Below are positions 1-6,643 of a DNA stretch of 8,957 nucleotides, one piece after another. The position numbers and the translations under genes were made by a program. Every line of letters begins with the position of its first letter. Positions within the stretch are counted from its first letter, which is position 1. Location of the stretch: assembly GCA_964567295.1 (NCBI GenBank), contig CAZMLU010000060.1:1-8957 (forward strand), written 5' to 3'. Source of the stretch: SLJK01 sp964567295. Lineage in GTDB: Bacteria > Bacillota > Dethiobacteria > DTU022 > UBA8154. The notes beneath the pieces are model-generated. The model did no database searches and was not told where the DNA came from. It saw only the letters and a list, made by a program, of their open reading frames with translations.

Positions 1-1112
1 TTTCAACTCCGCCGCCGTGTAATCCGTATGCAAGCATTGTACCATCGGGAGAAAATTCCATACTTGAAATCCTGCCTTCAGGTTTAAAAACCTGCTGTCT
101 AGCACCGTCTTCCCAGTTAAATAAATAAAATTCCGATGCTAAGTCTGGGTCTGACGCGGCAAGTATCTCTCCATCAGGTAAAAAGCTCAGGTTATAATTT
201 CCTCCAGTAGTATTAAAATCAATAGTATTCACTAGCTCATAGCTTTCAACGTCCCATATCCGTACAATGCCATCTCTAAATCCACCTGCAATATAATCGC
301 CCTCAGGAGTAAACTTTATATCATGGATCATATCACCATCAGGGGCAAATTCAGCTACCTTCTCAAAATCTAAGTCGTTTTCTCTTTCCCACAACCAAAC
401 TTCACTGCCCAATTGATTGGGGTGTGTTGCCAGCATTTCACCGTCAGGTGAAAAAGTTATTCTGCATTCGTGTCCACTGTGAAGATGCAATAGTCTTGTT
501 AAATCCTCTGCATCATGAAGGCTCACACCCCACCATGCGGCACCAAGGATAGAACCATCCGGGGAGAAATCCAGGCTATTTACTTCAATAGCATCTTCCC
601 CTGTTTTGGAAACAAAAACTTCCCTATTTTCCAGAAGAATACAGCTCCGAGGCAGGATCGTGGCCCCTACGTCCTCCTATAGCTATTGTGTCTCCGTCTG
701 GTGAATAAGCCAGGTTAGAAATTTCTTCCCACTCTTCTACAGTGAAAAGCAGTTCCATTTTCTCTGCTTCACCTACGGTGATTGACCTGGTTGCCCCGTC
801 CCACTGGACGTGACGGTCAAAAGCTTCCCCTGCAAACCTTAGAGGAATATAAGTTCTTCCTTCAAAGATTTGTGCTGGAACATCTAACATTTTTGTTTCG
901 CCGTTAATTTTCGCTCCCCTACTGCCAATGGGCATATCTACCCTTTGGTCCCCAAGTATACCTGAAGCCACTTGATTGTCACCGTCCCATTCCATCGTTA
1001 CACCAAGAGGTTCAAACATAAATCTAGCAGGTACTAATGTTCGACCATCTTGAATTCTTGGTGGGACATCTAGATCAACAATTTTTCCTTCAATGGTAAT
1101 TTCAATATTAAG
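1..1112 (-). pseudogene. Stalk-domain/WD40 beta-propeller protein, frameshifted, N-terminus lost, runs off left edge
   Basis: The order in the protein is a copper-amine-oxidase-like stalk domain (about 1110-775) followed by a WD40-like propeller (about 735 to the edge). The stalk part shows two repeats with PPRIQDGRTLVPARF (near 1060-1020) and the related EGRTYIPLRFAGEAF, each ending in a W-D pair, typical of extracellular Firmicute proteins. The propeller part shows repeated blade motifs YSPDG, FSPDG, FSPDG, APDG, TPEG, LPDG and FSPDG. The first reading frame stops at a TAG (624-626). The propeller continues without interruption in another frame to position 1, so a one-base-type frameshift lies near 620-635. 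No start codon, signal peptide or ribosome binding site is left: at about 1112 the reading frame meets a transposase remnant. Family knowledge suggests a secreted or cell-surface protein. The ligand is unknown and the gene is probably dead. Confidence 0.85.
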
Positions 1113-1115
1113 GGG

Positions 1116-1755
1116 TCAAGCCAGTTGTTCGAAGCACTCGATCACTTCAAGCTCATCGAGCAGGCCCTGCAGCGTATACTTTTTAAAAAGAGCATGCTCC
1201 TGCATCTGCTTTTTGATATAGGACAGATAGATCAGGGCTACAAACTCAACAAACAGTTTGCCATCAAGACTGAGTTCGGAAGAAACCAGCGTCCGGCGCA
1301 GATTTAAACGTTCTTTCAGGTTCCCGAAGGCTTTTTCCACTAAGTCTTTATTGCGATAGGTGGCAAGGGCTTCAATCGGATCTTTGATCTCGTTACTGAT
1401 CAGGGCGAAATAGCCGTAGTTTTTCTTGGCTTCATCGATTGCTTCTTGTTTGGCTTTTACCTTGGTACCCCGGACCGGTGTAGAATGGACCTCGAAATAT
1501 TTGGCATACAGTTTCTCGTGTTCTTGTTTGCGGTTCCCGTCCAGGAGCTCTTGCTGTAATTTCATCAGCAAAAGGTTCTGTCGACGCTCATCTTCGGTTG
1601 CTTTTTCGCTGTTGTAATAAAGATGCAGATAAAGACGGCGCTTGCCTTTGAGCTCGTCCTTTTTGTAGGGCCGTTGTTGGCGGTAATCCCAGGCTATGGT
1701 TTCCGCTGTCGCATAAAGATCATAATAAAAAGCGGTGCTGCGTTCCATAACGCAG
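1116..1755 (-). mobile_element. Remnant of an IS1634/IS4-type insertion sequence, truncated at both ends
   Basis: This stretch encodes the C-terminal catalytic part of a DDE transposase, with the glutamate in YRNKDLVEKAFGNLK. It shares the signature layout of the intact transposase at 4777-6504 but is clearly a different element (LNLRRTLVSSE against LHLRPFYLTRE). The N-terminal half is replaced by cupin sequence near 1735-1755, and the other end stops against a stalk-domain gene near 1112-1122. I see no terminal inverted repeat at either edge, so the exact borders are uncertain by about 15 bases. Confidence 0.75.
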
Positions 1756-1883
1756 GGTGGCACTTCCTGGCCCGGTTCAAAACAGATCAGGAGCAGCTTG
1801 AAATTATCCGTAACCAACAGTTCTTTTTTGATAAAGTCCACGTTGGAAAACTCTTTAAGATCTTCAAGATTTGTTACCTGCAT
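1116..1883 (-). CDS. Cupin N-terminus fused in frame to the C-terminal half of a DDE transposase (chimeric ORF)
   Basis: The start is ATG at 1883, because AGGAGG (1891-1896) lies 7 bases upstream; the frame is open further up only by chance, inside the preceding gene. The product would be 255 residues. Residues 1-45 resemble the beginning of small cupin proteins (NLEDLKEF, then LLVTDNFKL and CFEPGQEVPP), but the metal-binding histidines that follow in cupins are missing. From about residue 48 the sequence is transposase-like: FYYDLYATAETIAWDY, TPVRG, NYGYFALISNEI, and the IS4-type signature Y-x2-K-x3-E-x6-K at Y176, K179, E183, K190. Only the last acidic residue of the DDE triad is present, so it cannot transpose. 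The C-terminus also looks cut, ending 5 residues after IECFE. The ORF lies 55 bases behind the 4Fe-4S gene and could be translated from the same transcript. Function of the fusion is unknown; it is probably a rearrangement product. Confidence 0.7.
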   Translation of the reverse strand: MQVTNLEDLKEFSNVDFIKKELLVTDNFKLLLICFEPGQEVPPCVMERSTAFYYDLYATAETIAWDYRQQRPYKKDELKGKRRLYLHLYYNSEKATEDERRQNLLLMKLQQELLDGNRKQEHEKLYAKYFEVHSTPVRGTKVKAKQEAIDEAKKNYGYFALISNEIKDPIEALATYRNKDLVEKAFGNLKERLNLRRTLVSSELSLDGKLFVEFVALIYLSYIKKQMQEHALFKKYTLQGLLDELEVIECFEQLA

Positions 1884-1888
1884 TAAAA

Positions 1889-1896
1889 ACCCTCCT
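1889..1896 (-). promoter_or_regulatory. Strong ribosome binding site that fixes the start of the cupin-transposase chimera
   Basis: On the minus strand the sequence reads AAAGGAGGGTTTTTAATG, a near-perfect Shine-Dalgarno 7 bases before ATG (1881-1883). It belongs to the original cupin gene and shows that the upstream, longer reading frame (to 1958, inside the 4Fe-4S gene) is not the real start. Confidence 0.7.
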
Positions 1897-1938
1897 TTGG
1901 GGGTAAAACGATAATAATCAAAGCCGGTTACTTTATAA

Positions 1939-2553
1939 TTAACAGTAACTGATCGCATCCTCTTTGCAGTTTACCGAGCAATCAAGACAGACCAGGCAGT
2001 CTTTTTTATTGATCGTATACTGCTTATCATTTACTTCGACTGCATCCGCCGGGCATACTTTCTTGCATACCGCGCAACTGGTGCACTTTTCCTGGTCGAT
2101 AGTCATGGTGTATTTGGCCGTTGTCGCAGGGAGATTCAGGATTGTCCCGAACGGGCACAGGTAACGGTGCCAAAGCTGTTCCGGAAAGAAGAAGGTCAGG
2201 ATAACGCCAATGGCGAATAATGCCGGCAGAACCGGGATCTGCTGTCCGGTGAGCATACTGGTGATAAAGGTGGCTACAAACAGGGCAAAAACCAGGTAGC
2301 GGATCCAGGGTTTTGTAAACGTCTGCGGTGTTTTTTGCCCCTTGCGGCCCAGTTTTTTCTTGACCCAGGTCACTCCGTTCATCACTGTATTAATCGGGCA
2401 GATCCACCCGCAGTATATTCTGGACAGCAACAGGGCCAGGACGATTCCTAAAAGGAACAGGCCCACCCAAAGTTGCACCCGGCCGGTTCCGACCAGGACC
2501 AGGAACAGGGCCAAGAAGATAATCTGAACTATTAATTGAAGCTTGCTTTTCAA
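1939..2553 (-). CDS. Membrane-bound 4Fe-4S polyferredoxin, NapH/NosR-like
   Basis: This 204-residue protein has hydrophobic segments at about residues 7-25, 28-46, 84-101 and 108-124. They are followed by a cytoplasmic-type bacterial ferredoxin domain with two [4Fe-4S] motifs: C157-x2-C160-x2-C163-x3-C167 and C186-x2-C189-x2-C192-x3-C196. The membrane part carries YCGWICPIN (C48, C52) and YLCPFGT (C133), the cysteine-proline motifs characteristic of the NapH/NosR/CcoG-like family. It probably passes electrons between a quinol or membrane donor and a redox enzyme that is not in this window. The start is TTG at 2553, supported by AAAGGAGG 8 bases upstream. It is divergent from a Crp/Fnr-type regulator, which likely controls it. 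A cupin reading frame once followed it, suggesting a small operon now broken by a transposase fusion. The partner enzyme cannot be named. Confidence 0.85.
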   Translation of the reverse strand: MKSKLQLIVQIIFLALFLVLVGTGRVQLWVGLFLLGIVLALLLSRIYCGWICPINTVMNGVTWVKKKLGRKGQKTPQTFTKPWIRYLVFALFVATFITSMLTGQQIPVLPALFAIGVILTFFFPEQLWHRYLCPFGTILNLPATTAKYTMTIDQEKCTSCAVCKKVCPADAVEVNDKQYTINKKDCLVCLDCSVNCKEDAISYC

Positions 2554-2589
2554 GGTACAAACCTCCTTTCCGTTTATGTTTGTCTAGAG

Positions 2590-2595
2590 TATACT
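2590..2595 (-). promoter_or_regulatory. Possible -10 box of the 4Fe-4S gene promoter
   Basis: TATACT occurs on the minus strand about 35 bases before the TTG start. About 16-17 bases further upstream there is only a poor -35 match (TTATCT). A good -10 with a weak -35 would fit a promoter needing an activator such as the neighbouring Crp/Fnr protein. This is inference from spacing only. Confidence 0.35.
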
Positions 2596-2614
2596 TTGAA
2601 TTGAAGCATAGATA

Positions 2615-2630
2615 AGTTGCCGAAGTAACT
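2615..2630. promoter_or_regulatory. Candidate operator for the Crp/Fnr-type regulator
   Basis: AGTTGCCGAAGTAACT is a 16-bp imperfect palindrome: the AGTTGC and GTAACT arms match at 5 of 6 positions around a 4-base centre. Size and symmetry suit a dimeric Crp/Fnr-family protein. It lies in the 80-bp gap between two divergent genes, just upstream of the weak -35 region of the 4Fe-4S gene. A second partial repeat of one arm (GCAACT, 2636-2641) lies close by. The assignment rests on position and symmetry, not on a known consensus. Confidence 0.4.
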
Positions 2631-2633
2631 AAT

Positions 2634-3332
2634 TTGCAACTAATCGGGGTGGTTGTAATTAAAATTGATCAATATCTTGACGCCCTGGCCGGGTTGAGTC
2701 TTTTTAACAGCTTTTCCCGGGAGGAGCTGGCGAAAATATTCAATTCATCGGGGTATGATATTAAATGTTATACCAAAGATCAGATTGTCCACCTGCAAAA
2801 TGAAGTATGCCAGGCCATGGATATCGTCCTGGAAGGAAAAGTGGCCGTGCAAAAGATTGACGAAGAAGGAAACCTCCTCACCATTAATGTATTTTCAGCT
2901 CCGGATGTTATCGGGGGCCACCTGGTGTTTTCAACCAACAACTTTTACCCTATGACCGTTGTTTCCGAAACGGATACGGTGATCCTGCACCTGCCCAGGG
3001 AATTCATTATTGAACTGGGTCGCCGTAACTTTAATTTTATGGTGGCCCTGCTTGGAACCATTTCCGACCGGATGCTGATCCTGGCCGATAAAATCAGGAC
3101 CATCTCTCACAAGACGATCCGCCGGCAGATTGTCGCCTTTCTTACTTATGAACACCATCTCCAGAAAAGCCCGGTTATAAGGTTGAATTATTCAAAGAAG
3201 GAACTGGCGGAAAGGCTGGGGGTACAGAGGTCTTCTTTAAGCAGGGAATTAAATAAAATGCGCGGGGAAGGCCTGCTCGAATATGATGCCCGGACAATTG
3301 CCATCAGGGATTTAAGTCTGGTTAATGGTTAA
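2634..3332 (+). CDS. Crp/Fnr-family transcriptional regulator
   Basis: The protein has an N-terminal cyclic-nucleotide-binding-type beta-barrel (LFNSFSREELAKIF, then LEGKVAVQKIDEEG and PDVIGG), a long dimerisation helix (about residues 130-160), and a C-terminal winged helix-turn-helix with SKKELAERLGVQRSSLSREL (about residues 187-206). The N-terminus lacks the cysteine cluster of Fnr proteins that hold [4Fe-4S], so it probably senses a small ligand or haem rather than an iron-sulfur cluster; this is inference. The start is uncertain. TTG at 2634 gives 232 residues but has no ribosome binding site; GTG at 2649 is possible. The only purine-rich sequence, GGGGTGGT (2645-2652), best fits a start at ATT 2658. 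It likely controls the divergent 4Fe-4S gene and itself. Confidence 0.88.
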   Translation: MQLIGVVVIKIDQYLDALAGLSLFNSFSREELAKIFNSSGYDIKCYTKDQIVHLQNEVCQAMDIVLEGKVAVQKIDEEGNLLTINVFSAPDVIGGHLVFSTNNFYPMTVVSETDTVILHLPREFIIELGRRNFNFMVALLGTISDRMLILADKIRTISHKTIRRQIVAFLTYEHHLQKSPVIRLNYSKKELAERLGVQRSSLSRELNKMRGEGLLEYDARTIAIRDLSLVNG

Positions 3333-3406
3333 GAACCATAATGGTTCGGATTTTCGAGAAAAATAATCCACGACCCGAGAAGCAAAACCGGTAAAGCTTC
3401 CAGCAT
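3329..3406 (-). CDS. Possible 25-residue hydrophobic peptide
   Basis: ATG at 3406 is preceded by GGAGGAG (3410-3416), a strong ribosome binding site 3-5 bases away. The frame encodes 25 residues with one hydrophobic stretch (LPVLLLGSWIIFL) able to span a membrane, then a short polar tail, ending at TAA 3329-3331. It overlaps the last bases of the convergent regulator gene. It resembles no family that I can name and may be the leftover start of a lost gene. The surrounding DNA is debris, which lowers confidence. Confidence 0.25.
   Translation of the reverse strand: MLEALPVLLLGSWIIFLENPNHYGS
3333..3347. terminator. Weak hairpin at the end of the Crp/Fnr gene
   Basis: GAACCATAATGGTTC is a perfect palindrome immediately after the TAA stop of the regulator. 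It is followed only by GGATTTTCG, so the U-tract is poor. It may slow or end transcription, but the call is weak. Confidence 0.3.
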
Positions 3407-3439
3407 TTACTCCTCCATCAGTTAGGTCTGGATCAAAAA

Positions 3440-3565
3440 TCATACCTTGTCTCTGAGATAGTTTTTTAATTCCCGGTAGTAGTTTTCATGGGGGCCGATC
3501 ATGATCAGCTCCAAAGTTTCAGGATCGGGAAGGCGATAAGCCAGCAGGTAAAACTGGTTTTGAAG
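3440..3565 (-). pseudogene. C-terminal tail of a RelE/ParE-type toxin
   Basis: The minus strand reads LQNQFYLLAYRLPDPETLEL, followed by IMIGPHENYYRELKNYLRDKV and a TGA at 3440-3442. The block FYLLAYR, LELIMIGPHENYYRELK is typical of the last 40 residues of RelE/ParE-superfamily mRNA interferase or gyrase toxins. A stop (TAG, 3566-3568) sits directly before it, and no start codon, ribosome binding site or antitoxin gene is seen. It is a non-functional fragment left next to the broken PAS gene. In intact systems the toxin would be paired with a small antitoxin gene, absent here. Confidence 0.7.
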
Positions 3566-3573
3566 CTACAGCC

Positions 3574-3626
3574 TTGACATTGAATCAATATAGATTTGCA
3601 ATATCGCTATACGATGTTAATGTCAA
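3574..3626. repeat. Inverted repeat spanning the toxin/PAS junction
   Basis: TTGACATT (3574-3581) and AATGTCAA (3619-3626) are perfect 8-bp inverted copies. Between them lie two CAATAT copies and an ATCG/CGAT pair around the PAS stop codon. The repeat brackets the breakpoint between the two gene fragments. It may be a remnant of a recombination site or chance in an AT-rich spacer. Confidence 0.2.
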
Positions 3627-4702
3627 TCCACTTGCCGCCGGAAAGCTTTGCTTCCGCCTGAAATGCTGTTTTGGTACTTAGAACAGTTATTGCCCGGCAA
3701 TCGGGGCAAATATGATCGTAATCCCGGTACGTTTTGTAGCACTTTGTATTCAGCACACGCTTATCTTCGGGAATATTAGCAAAACCGTTCCAGTTGCTGT
3801 AGACGATATTCATATCTGGATCATGGATGGAAATCATATCCGGAATGATGCTCAGCATTTTTTGAAAGCGCTGCTCGCTGTCCCTAAGTTGTTTTTCTTT
3901 TTCTTTCTGCTCGGTAATGTCCGAAAAAGAGATAACAACCAGATACGGTTTTGTATCCCCGGACTTGAAAATAGGCCGAGTGTTGATTTTCAGCCAGGTT
4001 ATTGAATGATTGTTGCGCTTGATCCCCATGATTGCATTGTTACAGGATTCTCCAGTGCGTAAAGTATATTGAGAAGGAAAGTCATCTCCAGCATACTCGG
4101 TTCCATCTTCGTAAATGAACTTTATATCAAAAACAGCTGGTGTCTGACCCCTGGCATGTTCAACATCCAGACCGAAAATATCTGAAGCGGTTTTATCCCA
4201 ATGCACGAAACTGTCCGAGGCATCTTTCAGAACTATTCCCTCGCCCACAGTCTCATTAACTTTACGCAACAGCTCCTCGTTTTCCCGCAGCGCTTCTTCC
4301 GCCTGCTTGCGTTCGGTGACATCCATAATATTGCCGACGATGCGGAATATCTTTCCATCAAGCTGTTCCGGGTTGCCGATTGTTCGTACCCAAAGCTGTT
4401 CGCGTGGGCATTTACAAATAGCAGTTCCAGATCGTACGACTCTCCATGGTCAACAGCGCGCCGAAATGCATTTTCAAGGGTCTGCCGCGACTGCGGTGTA
4501 TAAAAAGACATAGCCATAGAAATATCACTGGGATTATATTCCTTTGAAACGCCATAGATATTATACACTTCATCGGTCCAGGCAATGATGCCGGACAGCA
4601 CATCGTATTCCCATCCGCCGACCCTGGTTATACGCTGGGTTTCTTTGTGTAACGACTCACTTTTAACCAGGGCCCTTTCTAAACGCTTTTGTTCCGTTAT
4701 AT
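3607..4702 (-). pseudogene. Multi-PAS sensor protein, frameshifted and truncated at both ends
   Basis: At the IS edge the gene begins inside a PAS end motif (DITEQKRLE). Three PAS domains follow. PAS 1 contains GGWEYDVLSGIIAWTDEVYN. PAS 2 begins after DVTERKQAEEALRENEELL and ends at SFSDITEQKEKEKQL. PAS 3 begins at QRFQKMLSIIPDMI and has a cysteine group C-x-Y-K-T-Y-x6-C-P-D-C. The first domain runs in one frame to about 4405 and then continues perfectly (EQLWVRTIGNPEQLDGKIFR) in another, so one base is missing near 4401-4410. The C-terminus stops at a TAG (3607-3609) in the middle of PAS 3. No output domain (histidine kinase, GGDEF or HD-GYP) remains, so its signalling role cannot be stated. 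N-terminal sequence was lost at the IS end. Confidence 0.88.
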
Positions 4703-4728
4703 CCCGACTTTGGCGTTAAATATTTCCA
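4703..4728 (+). repeat. Left terminal inverted repeat of the IS
   Basis: This 26-bp repeat matches the complement of 6644-6669 at 25 of 26 bases; the single mismatch is at position 15 (T against A). It lies 48 bases after the transposase stop codon and is the likely transposase recognition end. Confidence 0.88.
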
Positions 4729-4768
4729 GTTGCGATGATACAAGGCCTCACAGGCTTGGAAAATATTT

Positions 4769-4782
4769 TTTCGCTACTACAT
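4769..4782. repeat. Subterminal repeat, left copy (14 bp, also at 6590-6603)
   Basis: TTTCGCTACTACAT occurs identically and in the same orientation at 4769-4782 and 6590-6603, each about 65 bases from its IS end. The core GCTACTACA is also at 6293-6301 (inside the gene) and 6527-6535 (at the promoter). It may be an accessory transposase or host-factor binding site. The left copy overlaps the transposase stop codon. Confidence 0.55.
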
Positions 4783-6504
4783 GGCAGAATGTTCCAGTAT
4801 TTTGTTCAAGTATTTCTTACCCACAAGGTGCTTCAGGCCCAACTGGTCCAGCAGCGTGGCCTGTTCGCCGGTCAATTCCGTAATGCTCTCCACGTATGTC
4901 TCGCTATCATGCGGGCCGATGCGGTTGAGCTGGCATTGTTTTAACAGCTCGAGCGCTGTTTTGCCGCTCAGTGGCTTTTCAAGCTGTTTTAACTGGTCTT
5001 CCAGCGCATTAAACAACAGGTAGCCCAGCACACAGATAGAAACATGGGCTTTGACCCGTTCCTCCCGGGTCAGGTAAAAGGGACGCAGGTGCAGGTAGCT
5101 TTTCAGTTCGCGGAAGGCATCTTCAATGATATCCTTACGACGATAGTGGCCGATGATCTGTTCTGGAGAAAGCGACTGATTATTGGTGACGAAGCATAAG
5201 ATGCCGTCCAGCTGTTTTTGCTCTTGGAGCCGGGACTCATTGACTTCGTAGCGGATCTGGAAAGAATGCACGGTTCTTTTGCCCCCTTTTGCTGTAGGCA
5301 CTGTGAGCAGGAGTGGTTCCAGTTGCCAGGAAATGATTTTCTGCAGCTTCCATTTGCGCAACTTGGCTTCGATTTTGCGATGTGTTGTCTGTTCATTGCG
5401 GCTTTTTTGGGCCTTGCCTAATTCTTCATTGTAAAAACTGAGATACGCTTTTGCTTTCTGCAACCGTGTTTTTCGGCTTTGCTGCTGTTCCCGGTAAAGA
5501 TTACGGTTAAAGGCCAGAATATAGCGACGCCCTTGGTGTAAGTGTTCCCGGTAAAACAGATTTTTGTCATGGGTCTGAAAGCCCAGGGTCAGCAGGCTTT
5601 TCCCTTGGGCAGCATATTCTGCCAGTTCAGGTTCAATCAGCCCCAGTGTCCGGATCTCATCTTTGTCCAGGGCAGAAACATAGGTGAAAAATGCCCCGGA
5701 TATCGATTCCAGGTTGTTGCTGGAAACCATTCCACGGTCAAAGACCAAAAGACACTGCTTGACATCGAAGCGCTTTTTAAGTATAGCCAAAAGTTCCTCG
5801 ACCGTGGCAACATCCTGAATGTTTCCCGGTAGAACCTGCCAGTACAGCGGATAGCCCCGGGGCGTGACCACCAAAGCGATTACGACCTGCTTGCGGTCAG
5901 AACGGTGGTCCCGGGAGTAACCATAGGAAGCCAGGATGCATTTTGTCCCTTCAAAATAGCTGGAGGTGAGATCATAGATCACCGTGTCGTTTGCAGCCAG
6001 CCCCAGCCGCTGGTACTGCTGATGCAGATGCTTTTGCAGCGCCTCTTCCTGTTCGTTGATTTGATCCAAAACACGGTATATCTCAAATTCATCCTCGGAT
6101 TCGAACTCCTGCAAACGGGGCAAAACCGTCTGTTCAGTCCATTTTTTAATCTGGATCTTGGCCTTAGGTTCCAAGCAGCGGTTTACAGCCATGGCCTCAG
6201 CATAGGGCACATCCCGAAAAAACTGGTCCAGGGAAAACCGCTTCCAGACTTGATCCAGTACCGCTACATCCAGGAAACAATAATGCTGCTTGGCTACTAC
6301 ATCGGTCAACGGCCCGACAAAAACATCTTCGCTCCGCTTGGCTTTTAATACCAACCGGATGCGCGCAGCTTGTTCCGGGGTCAAAGCCCCCAGGTTGGCA
6401 ATATGCCGGTGCTTTACCTTCCCGCCTTCGCGGTAAGACTCGGTCAAGGCGTAGGTTTCATAGCCTTTTCCTTTATACGACTTCTTGGATTTTTTGAGAA
6501 ACAT
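4777..6504 (-). CDS. IS1634-family DDE transposase
   Basis: This 575-residue protein cuts and joins the ends of the IS. The DDE catalytic residues can be placed at D178 (VIYDLTSSYFEG), D256 (LLVFDRGMVS) and E461 (YRRKDIIEDAFRELK). The last sits in the IS4-type signature Y-x2-K-x3-E-x6-K (Y454, K457, E461, K468). A long insertion of mixed beta and charged helix lies between the second D and the E, as usual for this family. The start chosen is ATG at 6504, with AGGAGG (6511-6516) 6 bases upstream. The reading frame is open to 6564, but that region holds the promoter. The gene is full length with no frameshift or stop, so the enzyme may be active. The stop codon region (TAG TAG) overlaps one copy of a 9-bp repeat. 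Confidence 0.93.
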   Translation of the reverse strand: MFLKKSKKSYKGKGYETYALTESYREGGKVKHRHIANLGALTPEQAARIRLVLKAKRSEDVFVGPLTDVVAKQHYCFLDVAVLDQVWKRFSLDQFFRDVPYAEAMAVNRCLEPKAKIQIKKWTEQTVLPRLQEFESEDEFEIYRVLDQINEQEEALQKHLHQQYQRLGLAANDTVIYDLTSSYFEGTKCILASYGYSRDHRSDRKQVVIALVVTPRGYPLYWQVLPGNIQDVATVEELLAILKKRFDVKQCLLVFDRGMVSSNNLESISGAFFTYVSALDKDEIRTLGLIEPELAEYAAQGKSLLTLGFQTHDKNLFYREHLHQGRRYILAFNRNLYREQQQSRKTRLQKAKAYLSFYNEELGKAQKSRNEQTTHRKIEAKLRKWKLQKIISWQLEPLLLTVPTAKGGKRTVHSFQIRYEVNESRLQEQKQLDGILCFVTNNQSLSPEQIIGHYRRKDIIEDAFRELKSYLHLRPFYLTREERVKAHVSICVLGYLLFNALEDQLKQLEKPLSGKTALELLKQCQLNRIGPHDSETYVESITELTGEQATLLDQLGLKHLVGKKYLNKILEHSAM

Positions 6505-6510
6505 AGGCGG

Positions 6511-6548
6511 CCTCCTGCGGTGTTTGGCTACTACAATTATACCGCAGG
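6511..6548 (-). promoter_or_regulatory. Inverted repeat able to hide the transposase ribosome binding site in read-through RNA
   Basis: CCTGCGGT (6541-6548, minus strand) and ACCGCAGG (6514-6521) are perfect 8-bp partners with a 19-base loop. The second arm covers half of the AGGAGG ribosome binding site. The first arm lies upstream of the transcription start expected from the TATAAT box, so transcripts from the IS promoter lack it. Only RNA coming from outside would form the hairpin. This is the layout known from IS10 and IS50, where it prevents transposase production from neighbouring promoters. The function here is inference. Confidence 0.6.
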
Positions 6549-6564
6549 GAGAGCTAAAAAGCAA
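6536..6564 (-). promoter_or_regulatory. Transposase promoter (sigma-A type)
   Basis: On the minus strand TTGCTT (6559-6564) and TATAAT (6536-6541) are 17 bases apart. Transcription would begin near 6529, about 25 bases before the ATG at 6504. The start region carries one copy of TGTAGTAGC directly after the -10 box, a possible operator. Confidence 0.75.
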
Positions 6565-6589
6565 GATAATATTGTATTTAAGCTCATGC

Positions 6590-6603
6590 TTTCGCTACTA
6601 CAT
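6590..6603. repeat. Subterminal repeat, right copy
   Basis: This is the second exact copy of the 14-bp repeat at 4769-4782. It lies about 26 bases upstream of the transposase -35 box. It is in direct, not inverted, orientation relative to the left copy, so it is not part of the terminal inverted repeats. Confidence 0.55.
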
Positions 6604-6643
6604 TGAGTTGCTGTTTGGCATCACACCCGATGTTTAAAGGGAT

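Noticed and set aside
1884..1958. Longer transposase-like frame starting at 1958
   Set aside because: The first 25 residues lie in the end of the 4Fe-4S gene and the spacer; the real ribosome binding site and ATG are at 1883.
5905..6348. 147-residue plus-strand frame inside the IS
   Set aside because: It is a shadow of the transposase gene, with no ribosome binding site or recognisable motif.
6505..6564. Transposase start at 6564
   Set aside because: This stretch contains the TATAAT promoter and the inverted repeat, and the AGGAGG site points to ATG 6504.
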